From NCBI GenBank assembly GCA_965279255.1, contig OZ257146.1, positions 3,844,001 to 3,908,000 of the forward strand: a DNA stretch of 64,000 bases. Direction: 5' to 3'. Position numbers and translations under genes: made by a program. The DNA is from CAMFLJ01 sp965279255. GTDB lineage: Bacteria; Actinomycetota; Acidimicrobiia; Acidimicrobiales; Acidimicrobilacustridaceae. Shown piece after piece: positions 50,584 to 58,807 of this stretch. Below the pieces are notes generated by a model. The model was not told where the DNA came from. It saw nothing but the letters and a program-made list of their open reading frames with translations, and ran no database searches. The number at the start of each line of letters is the position of its first letter. Position 1 is the stretch's first letter.

Positions 50584-51208
50584 GACCGTCTACTCCCACG
50601 AGAGCGTGGCCGAGGCCGACGCTCACGCCCCGGCCGCGCACATCGAGCACGACACGAACACCGGCATCTCCAACACCAAGCTGGCGATGTGGCTGTTCCT
50701 GGCGTCCGAGTGCCTCCTGTTCGGTGGCCTAATCACCACGTACATCCTCTACCGGCACCCGCTCGAGGGCCCGACGCCGAAGGAGATCTTCGACATCCCC
50801 TTCACGTCGACCTCGTCGTTCGTGCTGCTGATGAGCTCCCTCACCATGGTGCTCGCCGTCTCCGCCATCGAGCGTGGCGACCACGAGCGCCTGCGGGTCT
50901 GGATCGGCGCCACGGCGCTGCTCGGCGCCACCTTCATCGCCGGCCAGGTCTACGAGTTCACCGTGTTCGTGCGTGAGGGCCTCGGCTTCACCACCAGCCG
51001 CTTCTCGTCGGCCTTCTACACGCTGACCGGCTTCCACGGCGTCCACGTCACCGTCGGCATCATCATGCTGATGTCGATGCTGTTCCTGTCGCTGCGGGGC
51101 AAGCTCCCGGAGCACCGTTCCGAGACCGTCGAGGTCGTGGGCCTGTACTGGCACTTCGTCGACGTCGTCTGGATCTTCATCTTCGCTGTCGTCTACCTGG
51201 TCCCGTAG
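50576..51208 (+). CDS. ctaE: Cytochrome c oxidase subunit III
   Basis: A 210-residue membrane protein with five helices. Conserved features are KLAMWLFLASECLLFGGL, GQVYEFTVFVREGLGF, LTGFHGVHVTVGI and YWHFVDVVWIFIF, as expected for a functional subunit III of the shorter bacterial type. A TTG at 50576 is proposed as the start because AAGGAG lies ten bases upstream and the protein then begins near the usual point; an ATG at 50543 is the alternative and would overlap ctaD by 41 bases. It overlaps the ctaD stop. Confidence 0.93.
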   Translation: MAETVYSHESVAEADAHAPAAHIEHDTNTGISNTKLAMWLFLASECLLFGGLITTYILYRHPLEGPTPKEIFDIPFTSTSSFVLLMSSLTMVLAVSAIERGDHERLRVWIGATALLGATFIAGQVYEFTVFVREGLGFTTSRFSSAFYTLTGFHGVHVTVGIIMLMSMLFLSLRGKLPEHRSETVEVVGLYWHFVDVVWIFIFAVVYLVP

Positions 51209-51216
51209 GAGGACAG

Positions 51217-51573
51217 ATGGCACTCACGTCTCACGATCAGATCCCCACCCAGGTCCTCGACGGTGCGGTCAAGGAGTACAGCCGGGACAAGGTCTACGTC
51301 CTGACTGCACTGTTCCTCGGCGCCATCACCGTGGTCGAGGTCCTCACCTACGCCTCGCCGGACTTCTTCCTCTGGAAGGACGGGCTGCTGGTGCCGGTGC
51401 TGATGATCCTGATGGCGGTGAAGTTCTTCACCGTCGCCTACATCTTCATGCACCTCCGCTTCGACAAGAAGATCCTCACGTACTTCTTCTACGCGGGGCT
51501 GGTGTTGGCGGTGCTCGTCTACATCGCCGTGTTGTCGATGTTCCGGATCTGGTACCCGGGCCAACACGGCTGA
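51217..51573 (+). CDS. ctaF: Cytochrome c oxidase subunit IV, prokaryotic type
   Basis: A 118-residue membrane protein with three helices (YVLTALFLGAITVVEVLTY, LLVPVLMILMAVKFFTVAYI, ILTYFFYAGLVLAVLVYIAVL). FMHLRFDKK after the second helix is the hallmark of the bacterial COX4-type subunit. It stabilises the oxidase complex. It begins eight bases after ctaE with a GGAGGA site, ending the ctaC-ctaD-ctaE-ctaF run, and is followed by a GC-rich terminator. Confidence 0.9.
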   Translation: MALTSHDQIPTQVLDGAVKEYSRDKVYVLTALFLGAITVVEVLTYASPDFFLWKDGLLVPVLMILMAVKFFTVAYIFMHLRFDKKILTYFFYAGLVLAVLVYIAVLSMFRIWYPGQHG

Positions 51574-51605
51574 CGCCTGCTCGACCCAACTGAACGCAGT
51601 GCTCG

Positions 51606-51627
51606 GCGCCCCCGGCAACGGGGGCGC
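51606..51627. terminator. GC-rich hairpin after ctaF
   Basis: GCGCCCCC (51606-51613) pairs with GGGGGCGC (51620-51627) around GGCAAC, between the convergent ends of ctaF (51573) and the sigma-factor gene (51642). It is probably shared by both strands. Confidence 0.75.
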
Positions 51628-51641
51628 TGTCGCGTCCGGGC

Positions 51642-52931
51642 TCAGTCGGTGGGCTCGGTGAGCTCGGTGAGCTCGGCGAGGCGGGCCTCGAGCAGGCGGC
51701 GCTCGGCGGGGTTCTCGGTGAGGGCGAGGGCGCGGCGGTAGGCCGCGGCGGCCTCGTCGGACGATCCGGACCGCCGCAGCAGGTCGGCCCGGGTGGCGTG
51801 CCACAGGTGGTAGCCGTCGAGGTCGAGGTCGAGGCGATCGACGATCTCGAGGGCGGGCCGCGGGCCGTCGCGCTCGCCGATGGCGACCGCCCGGTTGAGC
51901 TCGATCACCGGGGTGGGGCTCATCGCCAGCAGCTGGTCGTAGAGCGCGACGATCTGGCTCCAGTCGGTGGCGTCGGCGGTCGCCGCGTCGCAGTGCACGG
52001 CGTTGATCGCGGCCAGCAGCTGGTACGGGCCCGGCCGGTCACGCCGGAGGCAGGCCCGGACCAGGTCGTGGCCCTCGGCCACGAGGACGTGGTCCCACCG
52101 GCTGCGGTCCTGGTCGGCGAGCAGCACGAGCGAGCCGTCGGCCGCGACCCGGGCCGGGCGTCGCGCCGTGGTCAGCACCATGAGGGCGAGGAGCCCGGTC
52201 ACCTCGGGCTCGTCGGGCATGAGGCGGGCCATCAGCCGACCGAGGCGCAGGGCCTCGTCGGTGAGGTCGACCCGGTCGACGCGGTCTCCGGCGCTCGAGA
52301 GGTAGCCCTCGTTGAACGTGAGGTAGATCACGGCGAGCACCGGCGGCAGGCGATCGGGGAGCTCCGCGTCGTCGGGCACCCGGAACGGGATGTTGGCCGC
52401 CCGGATCTTGCGCTTCGCCCGCACCAGGCGCTGGGCCAGGGTCGCCTCCGGCACCATGAACGCCCGGGCGATCTCGGGGGTCTGGAGGCCGGCGACGAGT
52501 CGCAGCGTGAGCCCCACCTGGGCCTGCTGGTCGAGCGACGGGTGGCAGCAGGTGAACACGAGCCGCAGCAGGTCGTCGGCCAGGGCCTCGGGGGTGTCCG
52601 GCCCGTCGAGCCACGTGTCGGCGCCGGTCGCGTCGGCCGGTGGTGGCGTCGCCCGGAGCTGCTTCTCCTCCCTGGCCCCCTCCCGTCGCAGGTGGTCGAT
52701 GGCCCGGCGTCGGGCGGTGGTGGTGATCCAACCACCGGGGTTCGGCGGAACCCCGGTGGTCGGCCACGTGTCGGCGGCGATGGCGAACGCCTCCTGGGCG
52801 GCCTCCTCGGCGAGGTCGAGGTCGCCGAAGGCCCGGGCGAGGACGGCCACGACCTGTCCCCACTCGTCGCGGAAGGCCCGCTCGAGTGGCGACGTGCCGT
52901 TGTGGTCGCCCGCCTCGGGCCCGGGCGTCAC
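51642..52931 (-). CDS. ECF sigma factor with C-terminal TPR-like extension (ECF42-like)
   Basis: A 429-residue sigma factor. Region 2 is LERAFRDEWGQVVAVLARAFGDLDLAEEAAQEAF and region 4 contains QTPEIARAFMVPEATLAQRLVRAKRKI. A DUF6596-type helical extension of about 230 residues follows (LAVIYLTFNEGYLSS...PVIELNRAVAIGERDGPRPAL). This architecture and the adjacent YCII/DGPF gene match the ECF42 group, which lacks an anti-sigma factor. GTG 52931 overlaps the YCII stop by one base (TAGTG), so the two are coupled. Targets unknown; such pairs have been linked to stress and metabolite responses. Confidence 0.88.
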   Translation of the reverse strand: MTPGPEAGDHNGTSPLERAFRDEWGQVVAVLARAFGDLDLAEEAAQEAFAIAADTWPTTGVPPNPGGWITTTARRRAIDHLRREGAREEKQLRATPPPADATGADTWLDGPDTPEALADDLLRLVFTCCHPSLDQQAQVGLTLRLVAGLQTPEIARAFMVPEATLAQRLVRAKRKIRAANIPFRVPDDAELPDRLPPVLAVIYLTFNEGYLSSAGDRVDRVDLTDEALRLGRLMARLMPDEPEVTGLLALMVLTTARRPARVAADGSLVLLADQDRSRWDHVLVAEGHDLVRACLRRDRPGPYQLLAAINAVHCDAATADATDWSQIVALYDQLLAMSPTPVIELNRAVAIGERDGPRPALEIVDRLDLDLDGYHLWHATRADLLRRSGSSDEAAAAYRRALALTENPAERRLLEARLAELTELTEPTD

Positions 52932-53284
52932 TACGGGTGCTCGGCGAAGAAGGGCCGGACCTCGACCGGGCACGTCGTCGCCCGGGACGTGCGCTCCGCC
53001 CAGCCGAGGGCCGCATCGAGGTCGGCCACGTCGATGATGCTGATGCCGCCGATCTGCTCCTTGGTCTCGACGAACGGGCCGTCGGTGGTGACCGGGCTGC
53101 CGTCGCCGGCCGTGACGACCGTGGCCGTGCTCGGGTCGTGGAGCCCGCCGCCGAACACCCAGGAGCCCTCCGCCTGGAGCTGGCTGCGCACCTCGGCGAC
53201 CTCGCGGCCGATCACCTCGAGCTCGTCGGGAGTGGGCGGCGTCGCGCCCGCCGGATAGCAGATCGACAAGAGGTACTGGGTCAT
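52931..53284 (-). CDS. YCII/DGPF-domain protein
   Basis: A 117-residue protein with the hallmark DGPFVETKEQIGG near residue 70 and the YCII-like opening MTQYLLSICYPAG. The alpha/beta ferredoxin-like fold is predicted. Proteins of this type are encoded next to ECF42 sigma factors and are thought to modulate them or bind a ligand; the activity is unknown. It precedes and is coupled to the sigma factor gene. ATG 53284 has GGAGA upstream. Nothing is seen in 53285-53414. Confidence 0.88.
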   Translation of the reverse strand: MTQYLLSICYPAGATPPTPDELEVIGREVAEVRSQLQAEGSWVFGGGLHDPSTATVVTAGDGSPVTTDGPFVETKEQIGGISIIDVADLDAALGWAERTSRATTCPVEVRPFFAEHP

Positions 53285-53414
53285 GACGTCTCCGTTCGTG
53301 GATGGTCGGCCGTGCGCCGATCCTGCAACACCTACGAACGACGGCGCCCGCGATCGACACCCTCGCGCCGGAAACCCGCGACCGAGGCGTGGACCGGTCG
53401 TCCGGGAGCTCGGG

Positions 53415-54143
53415 TCACTCCCAGCGGAAGAGGCGGATGGCGGCCACCGGCATGGCCACCGCCCAGACCGTGAGCACGACCCAGGCGCTGCCGGCGGCGG
53501 GGGCGCCGTCGCGCAGGCAGCTCTGCATCACCGTGCTCAGGGCCCCGGCCGGTGTGAGCTTGCCGATGGTGGCCAGCCACGAGGGCATCTCCGAGAAGGG
53601 GATGATCATGCCGCCGAGCAGCAGCAGCACCAGGTAGAGGCCGTTGGCCAGGGCCAGGGTGAGCGTGCCCCGCAGGGTTCCGGCCATGAGCAGGCCGAGC
53701 CCGGCGAAGGCGGCGGTGCCGAGCAGCACGGCCACGGGCACGAGGGCCGGGGTGCCGCCCGGGGTCCAGCCCAGGGCGAAGGCGGCGGCGACCAGCACGA
53801 TGACCTGGATGACGATGAGGGCCAGGACCATGGTGATCTTGGCGCCCACCCACCGGCTGCGGCCGAGCGGCGTGGCCCCGAGGCGCTTGAGCACCTTGTA
53901 CTGGCGCTCGAACCCGGTGCCGATGCCGAGGCTCACCATGGCGCTCGACATCACCGCGAGGGCGAGCACGCCGGGGGTCAGGAAGTCGACGCTGTCGGTC
54001 ACCCCTGCCGGCAGCGGCAGCACGTCGACCAGCGAGAAGAACACGAGGAGCAGTAGTGGGATGACGATGCTGACCAGCAGCTGCTCGCCGTTGCGCAGGC
54101 TGAGCATCAGCTCGGTGCGGGTCTGGGCGGCGTAGGCCCTCAT
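53415..54143 (-). CDS. ABC-2-type transporter permease
   Basis: A 242-residue integral membrane protein with six helices, for example LLVSIVIPLLLLVFFSLVDV, VLALAVMSSAMVSLGI, ITMVLALIVIQVIVLVAAAF and LANGLYLVLLLLGGMIIPF. The segment TGFERQYKVLKRLGATPLGR between helices 2 and 3 is a conserved cytosolic loop of ABC-2 permeases. It starts with an ATGA overlap to the ATPase gene (54140-54143). It exports a drug, lipid or other compound, not identifiable from sequence. Confidence 0.9.
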   Translation of the reverse strand: MRAYAAQTRTELMLSLRNGEQLLVSIVIPLLLLVFFSLVDVLPLPAGVTDSVDFLTPGVLALAVMSSAMVSLGIGTGFERQYKVLKRLGATPLGRSRWVGAKITMVLALIVIQVIVLVAAAFALGWTPGGTPALVPVAVLLGTAAFAGLGLLMAGTLRGTLTLALANGLYLVLLLLGGMIIPFSEMPSWLATIGKLTPAGALSTVMQSCLRDGAPAAGSAWVVLTVWAVAMPVAAIRLFRWE

Positions 54144-55159
54144 CGGCCGGCCCCCCGACGCGAGCGGCGGCTGCGGCGACCGCCGCCCTCGGTGGCCCGT
54201 TCGGCGGCCAGGGCCGCATCGGCCTCGGCGGCGCTGCGGGTGAGGCGGAGGAACACGTCCTCCAGGCTCTGCCGGCCGGCTCGCAGGTCGGCGAGGGGCA
54301 GGTCGTGCTGGGCCAGCCAGGCGGTGAGGGCGGCGACGGTCGTGGGGCTCGGCGGGGCGGCCACGCGGTACTCGCCCGGGCTCTCCTCGGTGACGGTGGC
54401 GCCGAGGTGGGTGCCGAGGGCGGCGACGTCGAGCCCGCCCGGAGCGCCGAAGTTGAGCTCGTCCCCCTGGCCGCTGGCCATCAGCTCGGTGGGGGTGGCG
54501 TCGGCGAGGAGGTGGCCGTGGTCGATGATGACCACCCGGTCGGCCAGCTTCTCGGCCTCGTCGAGGTCGTGGGTGGTGAGCAGCACCGCCACCCCGTCGG
54601 CCCGCAGGTCGGCGACGATGCGGCGGATCAGCTGGCGCCCGGCGGGGTCGATGCCGGCGGTGGGCTCGTCGAGGAAGGCGACCTTCGGCCGGCCGACCAG
54701 GGCGAGGGCGAGCGACAGGCGCTGCTGCTCGCCGCCCGACATCGAGCGCCAGGTGGAGCGACGCCGGTCGGCCAGCCCGACCCGCTCGAGCAGCTCGTCG
54801 GGATCGGCCGGGTCGTCGTAGTAGCTGGCGAAGAGGCGCAGCACCTCGGGCGGCCGGATGCCGGTGTAGACGCCGCCGGTCTGCAGCATCACGCCGATGC
54901 GCCCGACCAGGTCGGCGTGCTGGGTCCACGGGTCGAGGCCGAGCACCCGCACGGTGCCGGAGGTGGCCCGGCGGTAGCCCTCGAGGGTCTCGACGGTGGA
55001 GGTCTTGCCGGCGCCGTTGGGGCCGAGCAGCGCGGTGATCTCGCCCTGCTGCGCCGTGAACGAGAGGCCGTCGACCGCGACGTGGTCGCCGTACCGGATC
55101 GTCAGGTCGGCGACCTCGACGGCCGGGGACGCGGCGGACCGGTCAGCGGGGGAAGTCAC
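54140..55159 (-). CDS. ABC transporter ATP-binding protein
   Basis: A 339-residue ATPase. Walker A is LLGPNGAGKTSTVETL, the Q-loop Q is in MLQTGGVYTG, the signature is MSGGEQQRLSLALAL, Walker B is KVAFLDEPTAGIDP and the H-loop is LLTTHDLDEAEKL. The C-terminal 100 residues, ending in a basic tail (GGGRRSRRSRRGAGR), follow the drug-export (DrrA-like) pattern. GTG 55159 has a TAGCGT box six bases upstream. It pairs with the overlapping permease; no other component is seen. Confidence 0.92.
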   Translation of the reverse strand: MTSPADRSAASPAVEVADLTIRYGDHVAVDGLSFTAQQGEITALLGPNGAGKTSTVETLEGYRRATSGTVRVLGLDPWTQHADLVGRIGVMLQTGGVYTGIRPPEVLRLFASYYDDPADPDELLERVGLADRRRSTWRSMSGGEQQRLSLALALVGRPKVAFLDEPTAGIDPAGRQLIRRIVADLRADGVAVLLTTHDLDEAEKLADRVVIIDHGHLLADATPTELMASGQGDELNFGAPGGLDVAALGTHLGATVTEESPGEYRVAAPPSPTTVAALTAWLAQHDLPLADLRAGRQSLEDVFLRLTRSAAEADAALAAERATEGGGRRSRRSRRGAGR

Positions 55160-55165
55160 GATCGG

Positions 55166-55190
55166 ACGCTACCGGGCCGACGACTACGGT
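55166..55190. promoter_or_regulatory. Back-to-back leaderless -10 elements (ABC operon and serS)
   Basis: Minus strand TAGCGT (55166-55171) lies six bases before the ABC GTG at 55159. Plus strand TACGGT (55185-55190) lies eight bases before the serS GTG at 55199. The whole intergenic space is only 39 bp, so the -35 regions overlap the opposite promoters and the two genes may compete for polymerase. Confidence 0.65.
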
Positions 55191-55198
55191 TCAGACCC

Positions 55199-56485
55199 GT
55201 GATCGACGTCCGCCGGATCCGCACCGAACCCGACGCCGTCCGCGAGGCCCTCGCCCGTCGCGGCGACGGCACCGCCGAGCTCGACCAGGTCGTCGAGCTC
55301 GACGAGCGGGCCCGCCAGCTCGCCTCCGAGCGTGACGACCTGCGGGCCCGCGTCAACGCCATCTCCAAGGAGGTCGGCACCCTCCGCCGCGACGGTGATG
55401 TCGCTGCCGCCGAGGCCAAGCAGGCCGAGAGCCGCGAGCTGGGCGAGGCCGAGAAGGCGCTGGCCGCCGAGGCCGACGAGCTGGCCTCCGCCGTGCGCGA
55501 GCTGCTGCTGCGCATCCCGAACCTGCCCTCGCCCGACGCCCCCGACGGCGCCGGCCCCGACGACAACCCGGTCGTGAAGGTCGTGGGCCCCGGCGACGAC
55601 CCGGCCGCCTGGGCCGAGCACCAGCGGGTGCCTCACTGGGAGACCGGTGCCGAGCTCGGCATCCTCGACCTCGAGCGGGCCGTGAAGATCTCCGGCGCCA
55701 TGTTCACGATGTTCCGCAAGCAGGGCGCCACCCTGTCACGGGCGCTGTGCCAGCTGGCCCTCGACCGCAACAGCGACGCCTTCGAGGAGATCCGGCCGCC
55801 GAGCCTGGTGCTGTCGTCGACCCTCACCGCCACCGGACAGCTGCCCAAGTTCGCCGACGACGCCTACCACCTCGAGCGCGACGACCTCTGGTGCATCCCC
55901 ACGGCCGAGGTGCCGCTGACCTCGATCTCCAAGGACGAGATCCTGGTCGAGGCCGACCTGCCCACCCAGCTGATGGCCTACTCGCCGTGCTTCCGGCGCG
56001 AGGCCGGCTCGGCCGGGCGCGACACGCGGGGCCTGCTGCGGGTGCACGAGTTCGACAAGGTCGAGTTGCTCGCCTACACGACCCCCGACCAGGCCCCCGC
56101 CATGCTCGACGAGATCCTGAGCCGGGCCGAGGGGCTCGTCGCCTCGCTCGGGCTCACCTACCGGGTGCTCGACATCTGCACCGGTGACATGGGCCAGAGC
56201 CACCATCGCTCGTTCGACGTCGAGGTCTATGCCCCCGGTGTCGACCAGTGGCTCGAGGTCTCGTCGGTGTCGTGGTTCAGCGACTACCAGGCCCGGCGGG
56301 CGAACATCCGCTACCGCCCCGCCGAGGGCAAGGGCACCGAGCACGTGCACACCCTCAACGGCTCGGCCCTCGCCGTGCCCCGCGTGTGGGCGGCGGTGGT
56401 CGAGACCCACCGCCAGGCCGACGGCTCGGTGCGCATCCCCGAGGTCCTCCTGCCGTACATGCGCGGCGCCACCGAGATCCGCTGA
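55199..56485 (+). CDS. serS: Seryl-tRNA synthetase
   Basis: Charges tRNA-Ser. The 428-residue protein has the N-terminal tRNA-binding coiled coil (ELDERARQLASERDDLRARVN...EVGTLRRDGDVAAAEAKQAE) and the class II core: TAEVPLTSISKDE, motif 2 FRREAGSAGRDTRGLLRVH, then EVSSVSWFSDYQARRANIRY and motif 3 near LNGSALAVPRVWAAVVE. The opening IDVRRIRTEPDAVREAL is the usual start. GTG 55199 is set by the TACGGT box. No T-box or other leader is possible because of the leaderless start. Confidence 0.96.
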   Translation: MIDVRRIRTEPDAVREALARRGDGTAELDQVVELDERARQLASERDDLRARVNAISKEVGTLRRDGDVAAAEAKQAESRELGEAEKALAAEADELASAVRELLLRIPNLPSPDAPDGAGPDDNPVVKVVGPGDDPAAWAEHQRVPHWETGAELGILDLERAVKISGAMFTMFRKQGATLSRALCQLALDRNSDAFEEIRPPSLVLSSTLTATGQLPKFADDAYHLERDDLWCIPTAEVPLTSISKDEILVEADLPTQLMAYSPCFRREAGSAGRDTRGLLRVHEFDKVELLAYTTPDQAPAMLDEILSRAEGLVASLGLTYRVLDICTGDMGQSHHRSFDVEVYAPGVDQWLEVSSVSWFSDYQARRANIRYRPAEGKGTEHVHTLNGSALAVPRVWAAVVETHRQADGSVRIPEVLLPYMRGATEIR

Positions 56486-56521
56486 CGCTGCGGGTCGGGG
56501 CTCGGCGCCGGACGCCCGGCA

Positions 56522-57901
56522 TCAGCCTCCGCTGGAGTCGCCGTCGGACGCGGTCTCGCCCTTCGTGCGGCGGGGCAGGTCCCGCAGGGACTGGCCGAGC
56601 GGCCCCGCCCAGCGGCCCTTGGGGACGTCGAGGTGCTGGCTGGCGTAGATGCTCCGGTGGGAGCTGAACACGTAGGCCACCACGCAACCGACCGCGGCCG
56701 GCTCGAGGGCCTGGCGCCCGAACAGCTCGACTGCCATCACCGTGCAGGCCAGCGGGGTGTTGGCGGCGCCGGCGAACACGGCGACGTAGCCGATGGCGGC
56801 GAGCAGGGCGATCGGCACCCCGAGCACCGTGGCGAGCGCCGCGCCGAGGGTCGAGCCGATCACGAGCAACGGGGTGACCTCGCCGCCGTAGAACCCGAAG
56901 CCGAGGGTCACCGCGGTGAAGATCAGCTTGAGGGCGAAGACCTGCAGCCCGGGGTCGTTGCCGTCGAGGGCGTTGACGGCCAGCGGGATCGACAGGCCGT
57001 TGTAGCTGCGGTTGCCGACGAGCAGGGTGAGGGCGATGACCATCACGCCGCCGATCACCGGTCGAGCGGGCGGCCATCCGGTGAGGCGGGCACCGATGCG
57101 CTTCACCAGGTGCACGGCCTCGATGAACACGGCGCTGACGAGGCCGAAGACCAGGCCGGCGAGCGCGATCTTCAGGATCAGCCAGGCGTTCAGGTCGACG
57201 GGGCCGAGTTGAGGCACCGGCGTGTGGTGGATCCCGAGACCCCGCACGATGAGGTCGCCGACCAGCGCACCGGTGAGCGACGGCACGAGGGCCTCGTAGC
57301 GCACCCGGCCGATGCTCTGGACCTCGAGCCCGAACACCGCGCCGGCGAGGGGCACCCCGAACACCGCGCCGAAGCCGGCGGAGATGCCGGCGACGAGCAG
57401 CGTGCGGCGCTCGGGCCGCGACAGGTGGAGCATCCGGGCGGCGTTGTCGGTGAGGCTGGCCGACATCTGGATGGCGGTGCCCTCCCGCCCGGCCGACCCG
57501 CCGAAGAGGTTGGTGGCGACGGTGGAGATGAGCACCAGCGGGGCCATGCGGCGGGGGATGCCGGTGCGAGGCTCGTGGATCTCGTCGATCACGAGCACGT
57601 TGCCCTCGATCGAGCGGCCGCCCGTGTAGTGGTAGAGGCAGCCCATGGCGAGGCCGCCGACGGGGAGCAGGTAGAGCAGCCAGCCGTGCTCGGCGAAGCT
57701 CCGGGTCGACCACTCGAGCATCTTCAGGAAGAGGGCCGACGACAGGCCGGCCAGCACGCCCACCCCGATGCCGAGGACGATCCAGCGCAGCAGCCACAGG
57801 ATCAGGCGGCCCTGCTCGTCGGCGCCACCGGCGAGGCGACCGAGGGCGCGACGGCTGCGGGCCTTCCAGCTCGGGTCGGAGGGTTCGGCGATCTCGGTCA
57901 T
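56522..57901 (-). CDS. CLC-family transporter, probable fluoride exporter (CLC-F type)
   Basis: A 459-residue CLC membrane protein. The family motifs read GGSAGREGTAIQM (near residue 140) and FYGGEVTPLLVIGSTLG (near 340), the GREGT...GGEVTP pattern that I associate with CLC-F fluoride/proton exchangers rather than with the GREGP/GGxFxP chloride group. A fluoride riboswitch in the 5' leader (57973-58018) supports this strongly. About ten helices are visible. ATG 57901 has GGAAG upstream. The C-terminal tail is basic and hydrophilic. It protects enzymes such as enolase from fluoride by expelling it. Confidence 0.9.
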   Translation of the reverse strand: MTEIAEPSDPSWKARSRRALGRLAGGADEQGRLILWLLRWIVLGIGVGVLAGLSSALFLKMLEWSTRSFAEHGWLLYLLPVGGLAMGCLYHYTGGRSIEGNVLVIDEIHEPRTGIPRRMAPLVLISTVATNLFGGSAGREGTAIQMSASLTDNAARMLHLSRPERRTLLVAGISAGFGAVFGVPLAGAVFGLEVQSIGRVRYEALVPSLTGALVGDLIVRGLGIHHTPVPQLGPVDLNAWLILKIALAGLVFGLVSAVFIEAVHLVKRIGARLTGWPPARPVIGGVMVIALTLLVGNRSYNGLSIPLAVNALDGNDPGLQVFALKLIFTAVTLGFGFYGGEVTPLLVIGSTLGAALATVLGVPIALLAAIGYVAVFAGAANTPLACTVMAVELFGRQALEPAAVGCVVAYVFSSHRSIYASQHLDVPKGRWAGPLGQSLRDLPRRTKGETASDGDSSGG

Positions 57902-57972
57902 GGGGCTTCCGGGGGCTCGGCACCGGCGGGCGGCCCCTACGGGTCCTACCGCCGAGCGCGCTGACGCTGGTC

Positions 57973-58018
57973 GGTAGGAGCCATCAGCCCGCAGGCGGTT
58001 TCGGCGAGCCCCATCGCC
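57973..58018 (-). ncRNA. Fluoride riboswitch (crcB motif) in the CLC leader
   Basis: On the minus strand GGCGATGGGGCTCGCC forms P1 (GGCG/CGCC), followed by AAACCGCC, a GCC/GGC stem, and the conserved GGCTGATGGCTCCTACC. The loop GGGGC of P1 can pair with GCTCC to make the required pseudoknot. This matches the crcB consensus GGnGAUGG...GGCUGAUGnCuCCUAC. A TAGCAT box (58029-58034) places the transcript start about four bases before the aptamer. The 3' strand CCTACCG can also pair with CGGTAGG (57945-57951), a candidate expression switch. Confidence 0.9.
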
Positions 58019-58028
58019 ATCGCCGACC

Positions 58029-58034
58029 ATGCTA
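58029..58034 (-). promoter_or_regulatory. -10 element TAGCAT of the riboswitch-CLC transcript
   Basis: TAGCAT on the minus strand. A start six to eight bases downstream falls at about 58022, just before the aptamer. Confidence 0.55.
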
Positions 58035-58093
58035 CCCACCGACGTCGGCGCGACCGGCTCGACATCGTCTTGACCCGGTGGTGGGCTGGTCCC

Positions 58094-58750
58094 ATGAGCG
58101 CCTGCCCCGACCTCGACGAGCTGCGCCGGGCCCTCCAGGAGCGCGGCCTCCGCCGGGCCGACCTGGCCGACGACCCGTTCGTGCAGTTCCAGCGGTGGTT
58201 CGACGAGGCCCGCGACGCCGGTGTCCACGAGCCCGAGGCGATGGTCGTGTCGTCGGTCGGCCCCGACGAGCTGCCCTCGTCGCGCTACGTGCTGCTGAAG
58301 GGCCTCGACCACGGCTTCGTGTTCTTCACCAACCGCGAGAGCCGCAAGGGCCGCGAGCTCGACGCCCGGCCCCGCGCCGCCATCTGCTTCCCGTGGCACG
58401 TGCTCTCCCGCCAGGTGCGGGTGGCCGGCGTGGTCGAGTGGGTCAGCGACGACGAGAGCGATGCCTACTTCGCCTCCCGCCCCCGGGGCAGCCAGGTCGG
58501 CGCGTGGGCGTCGGCCCAGAGCGACGTGCTCGTCGACCGGGCCGAGCTCGAGGCCCTGACCGCGGAGACCGAGGCCCGGTACGCCGGCGTCGACATCCCC
58601 CGTCCCCCGCATTGGGGTGGCTACCGGATCGTGCCGGTGGAGGTCGAGGTGTGGCAGGGCCGCCCCGACCGCCTCCACGACCGCTTCCGCTACACCCGGC
58701 CCGCGTCCGAGCCCGACGCCCTCTGGACCATCTCCCGCCTCGCCCCCTGA
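58094..58750 (+). CDS. pdxH: Pyridoxine/pyridoxamine 5'-phosphate oxidase
   Basis: FMN-dependent oxidation of pyridoxine or pyridoxamine phosphate to pyridoxal phosphate. The 218-residue protein has the PdxH pattern: DPFVQFQRWFDEARDAGVHEPEAM, SSRYVLLKGLDHGFVFFTN, SRKGRELDARPRAAICFPW, SRQVRVAGVVEWVSDDES, YFASRPRGSQVGAWAS, and the C-terminal WGGYRIVPVEVEVWQGRPDRLHDR with the substrate-binding RLHDR. ATG 58094 fits the family start. It is divergent from the CLC gene and followed by a strong palindrome. Confidence 0.94.
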   Translation: MSACPDLDELRRALQERGLRRADLADDPFVQFQRWFDEARDAGVHEPEAMVVSSVGPDELPSSRYVLLKGLDHGFVFFTNRESRKGRELDARPRAAICFPWHVLSRQVRVAGVVEWVSDDESDAYFASRPRGSQVGAWASAQSDVLVDRAELEALTAETEARYAGVDIPRPPHWGGYRIVPVEVEVWQGRPDRLHDRFRYTRPASEPDALWTISRLAP

Positions 58751-58754
58751 CCCC

Positions 58755-58796
58755 GTGGCTCGTTCGGGCACGCCAGAGCGTGCTGAAACGAGCCAC
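58755..58796. terminator. Two-tier palindrome after pdxH
   Basis: Outer arms GTGGCTCGTT/AACGAGCCAC (58755-58764, 58787-58796) enclose a 3x3 internal loop and an inner stem GCACGC/GCGTGC around CAGA. It lies between the convergent stops of pdxH (58750) and the LLM gene (58808). Its plan matches the purQ palindrome at 3301. Confidence 0.7.
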
Positions 58797-58807
58797 CGGG
58801 GGGATTG

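Noticed and set aside
55140..55199. T-box or other leader upstream of serS
   Set aside because: Only 39 bp separate serS from the divergent gene and the promoter box implies no leader.
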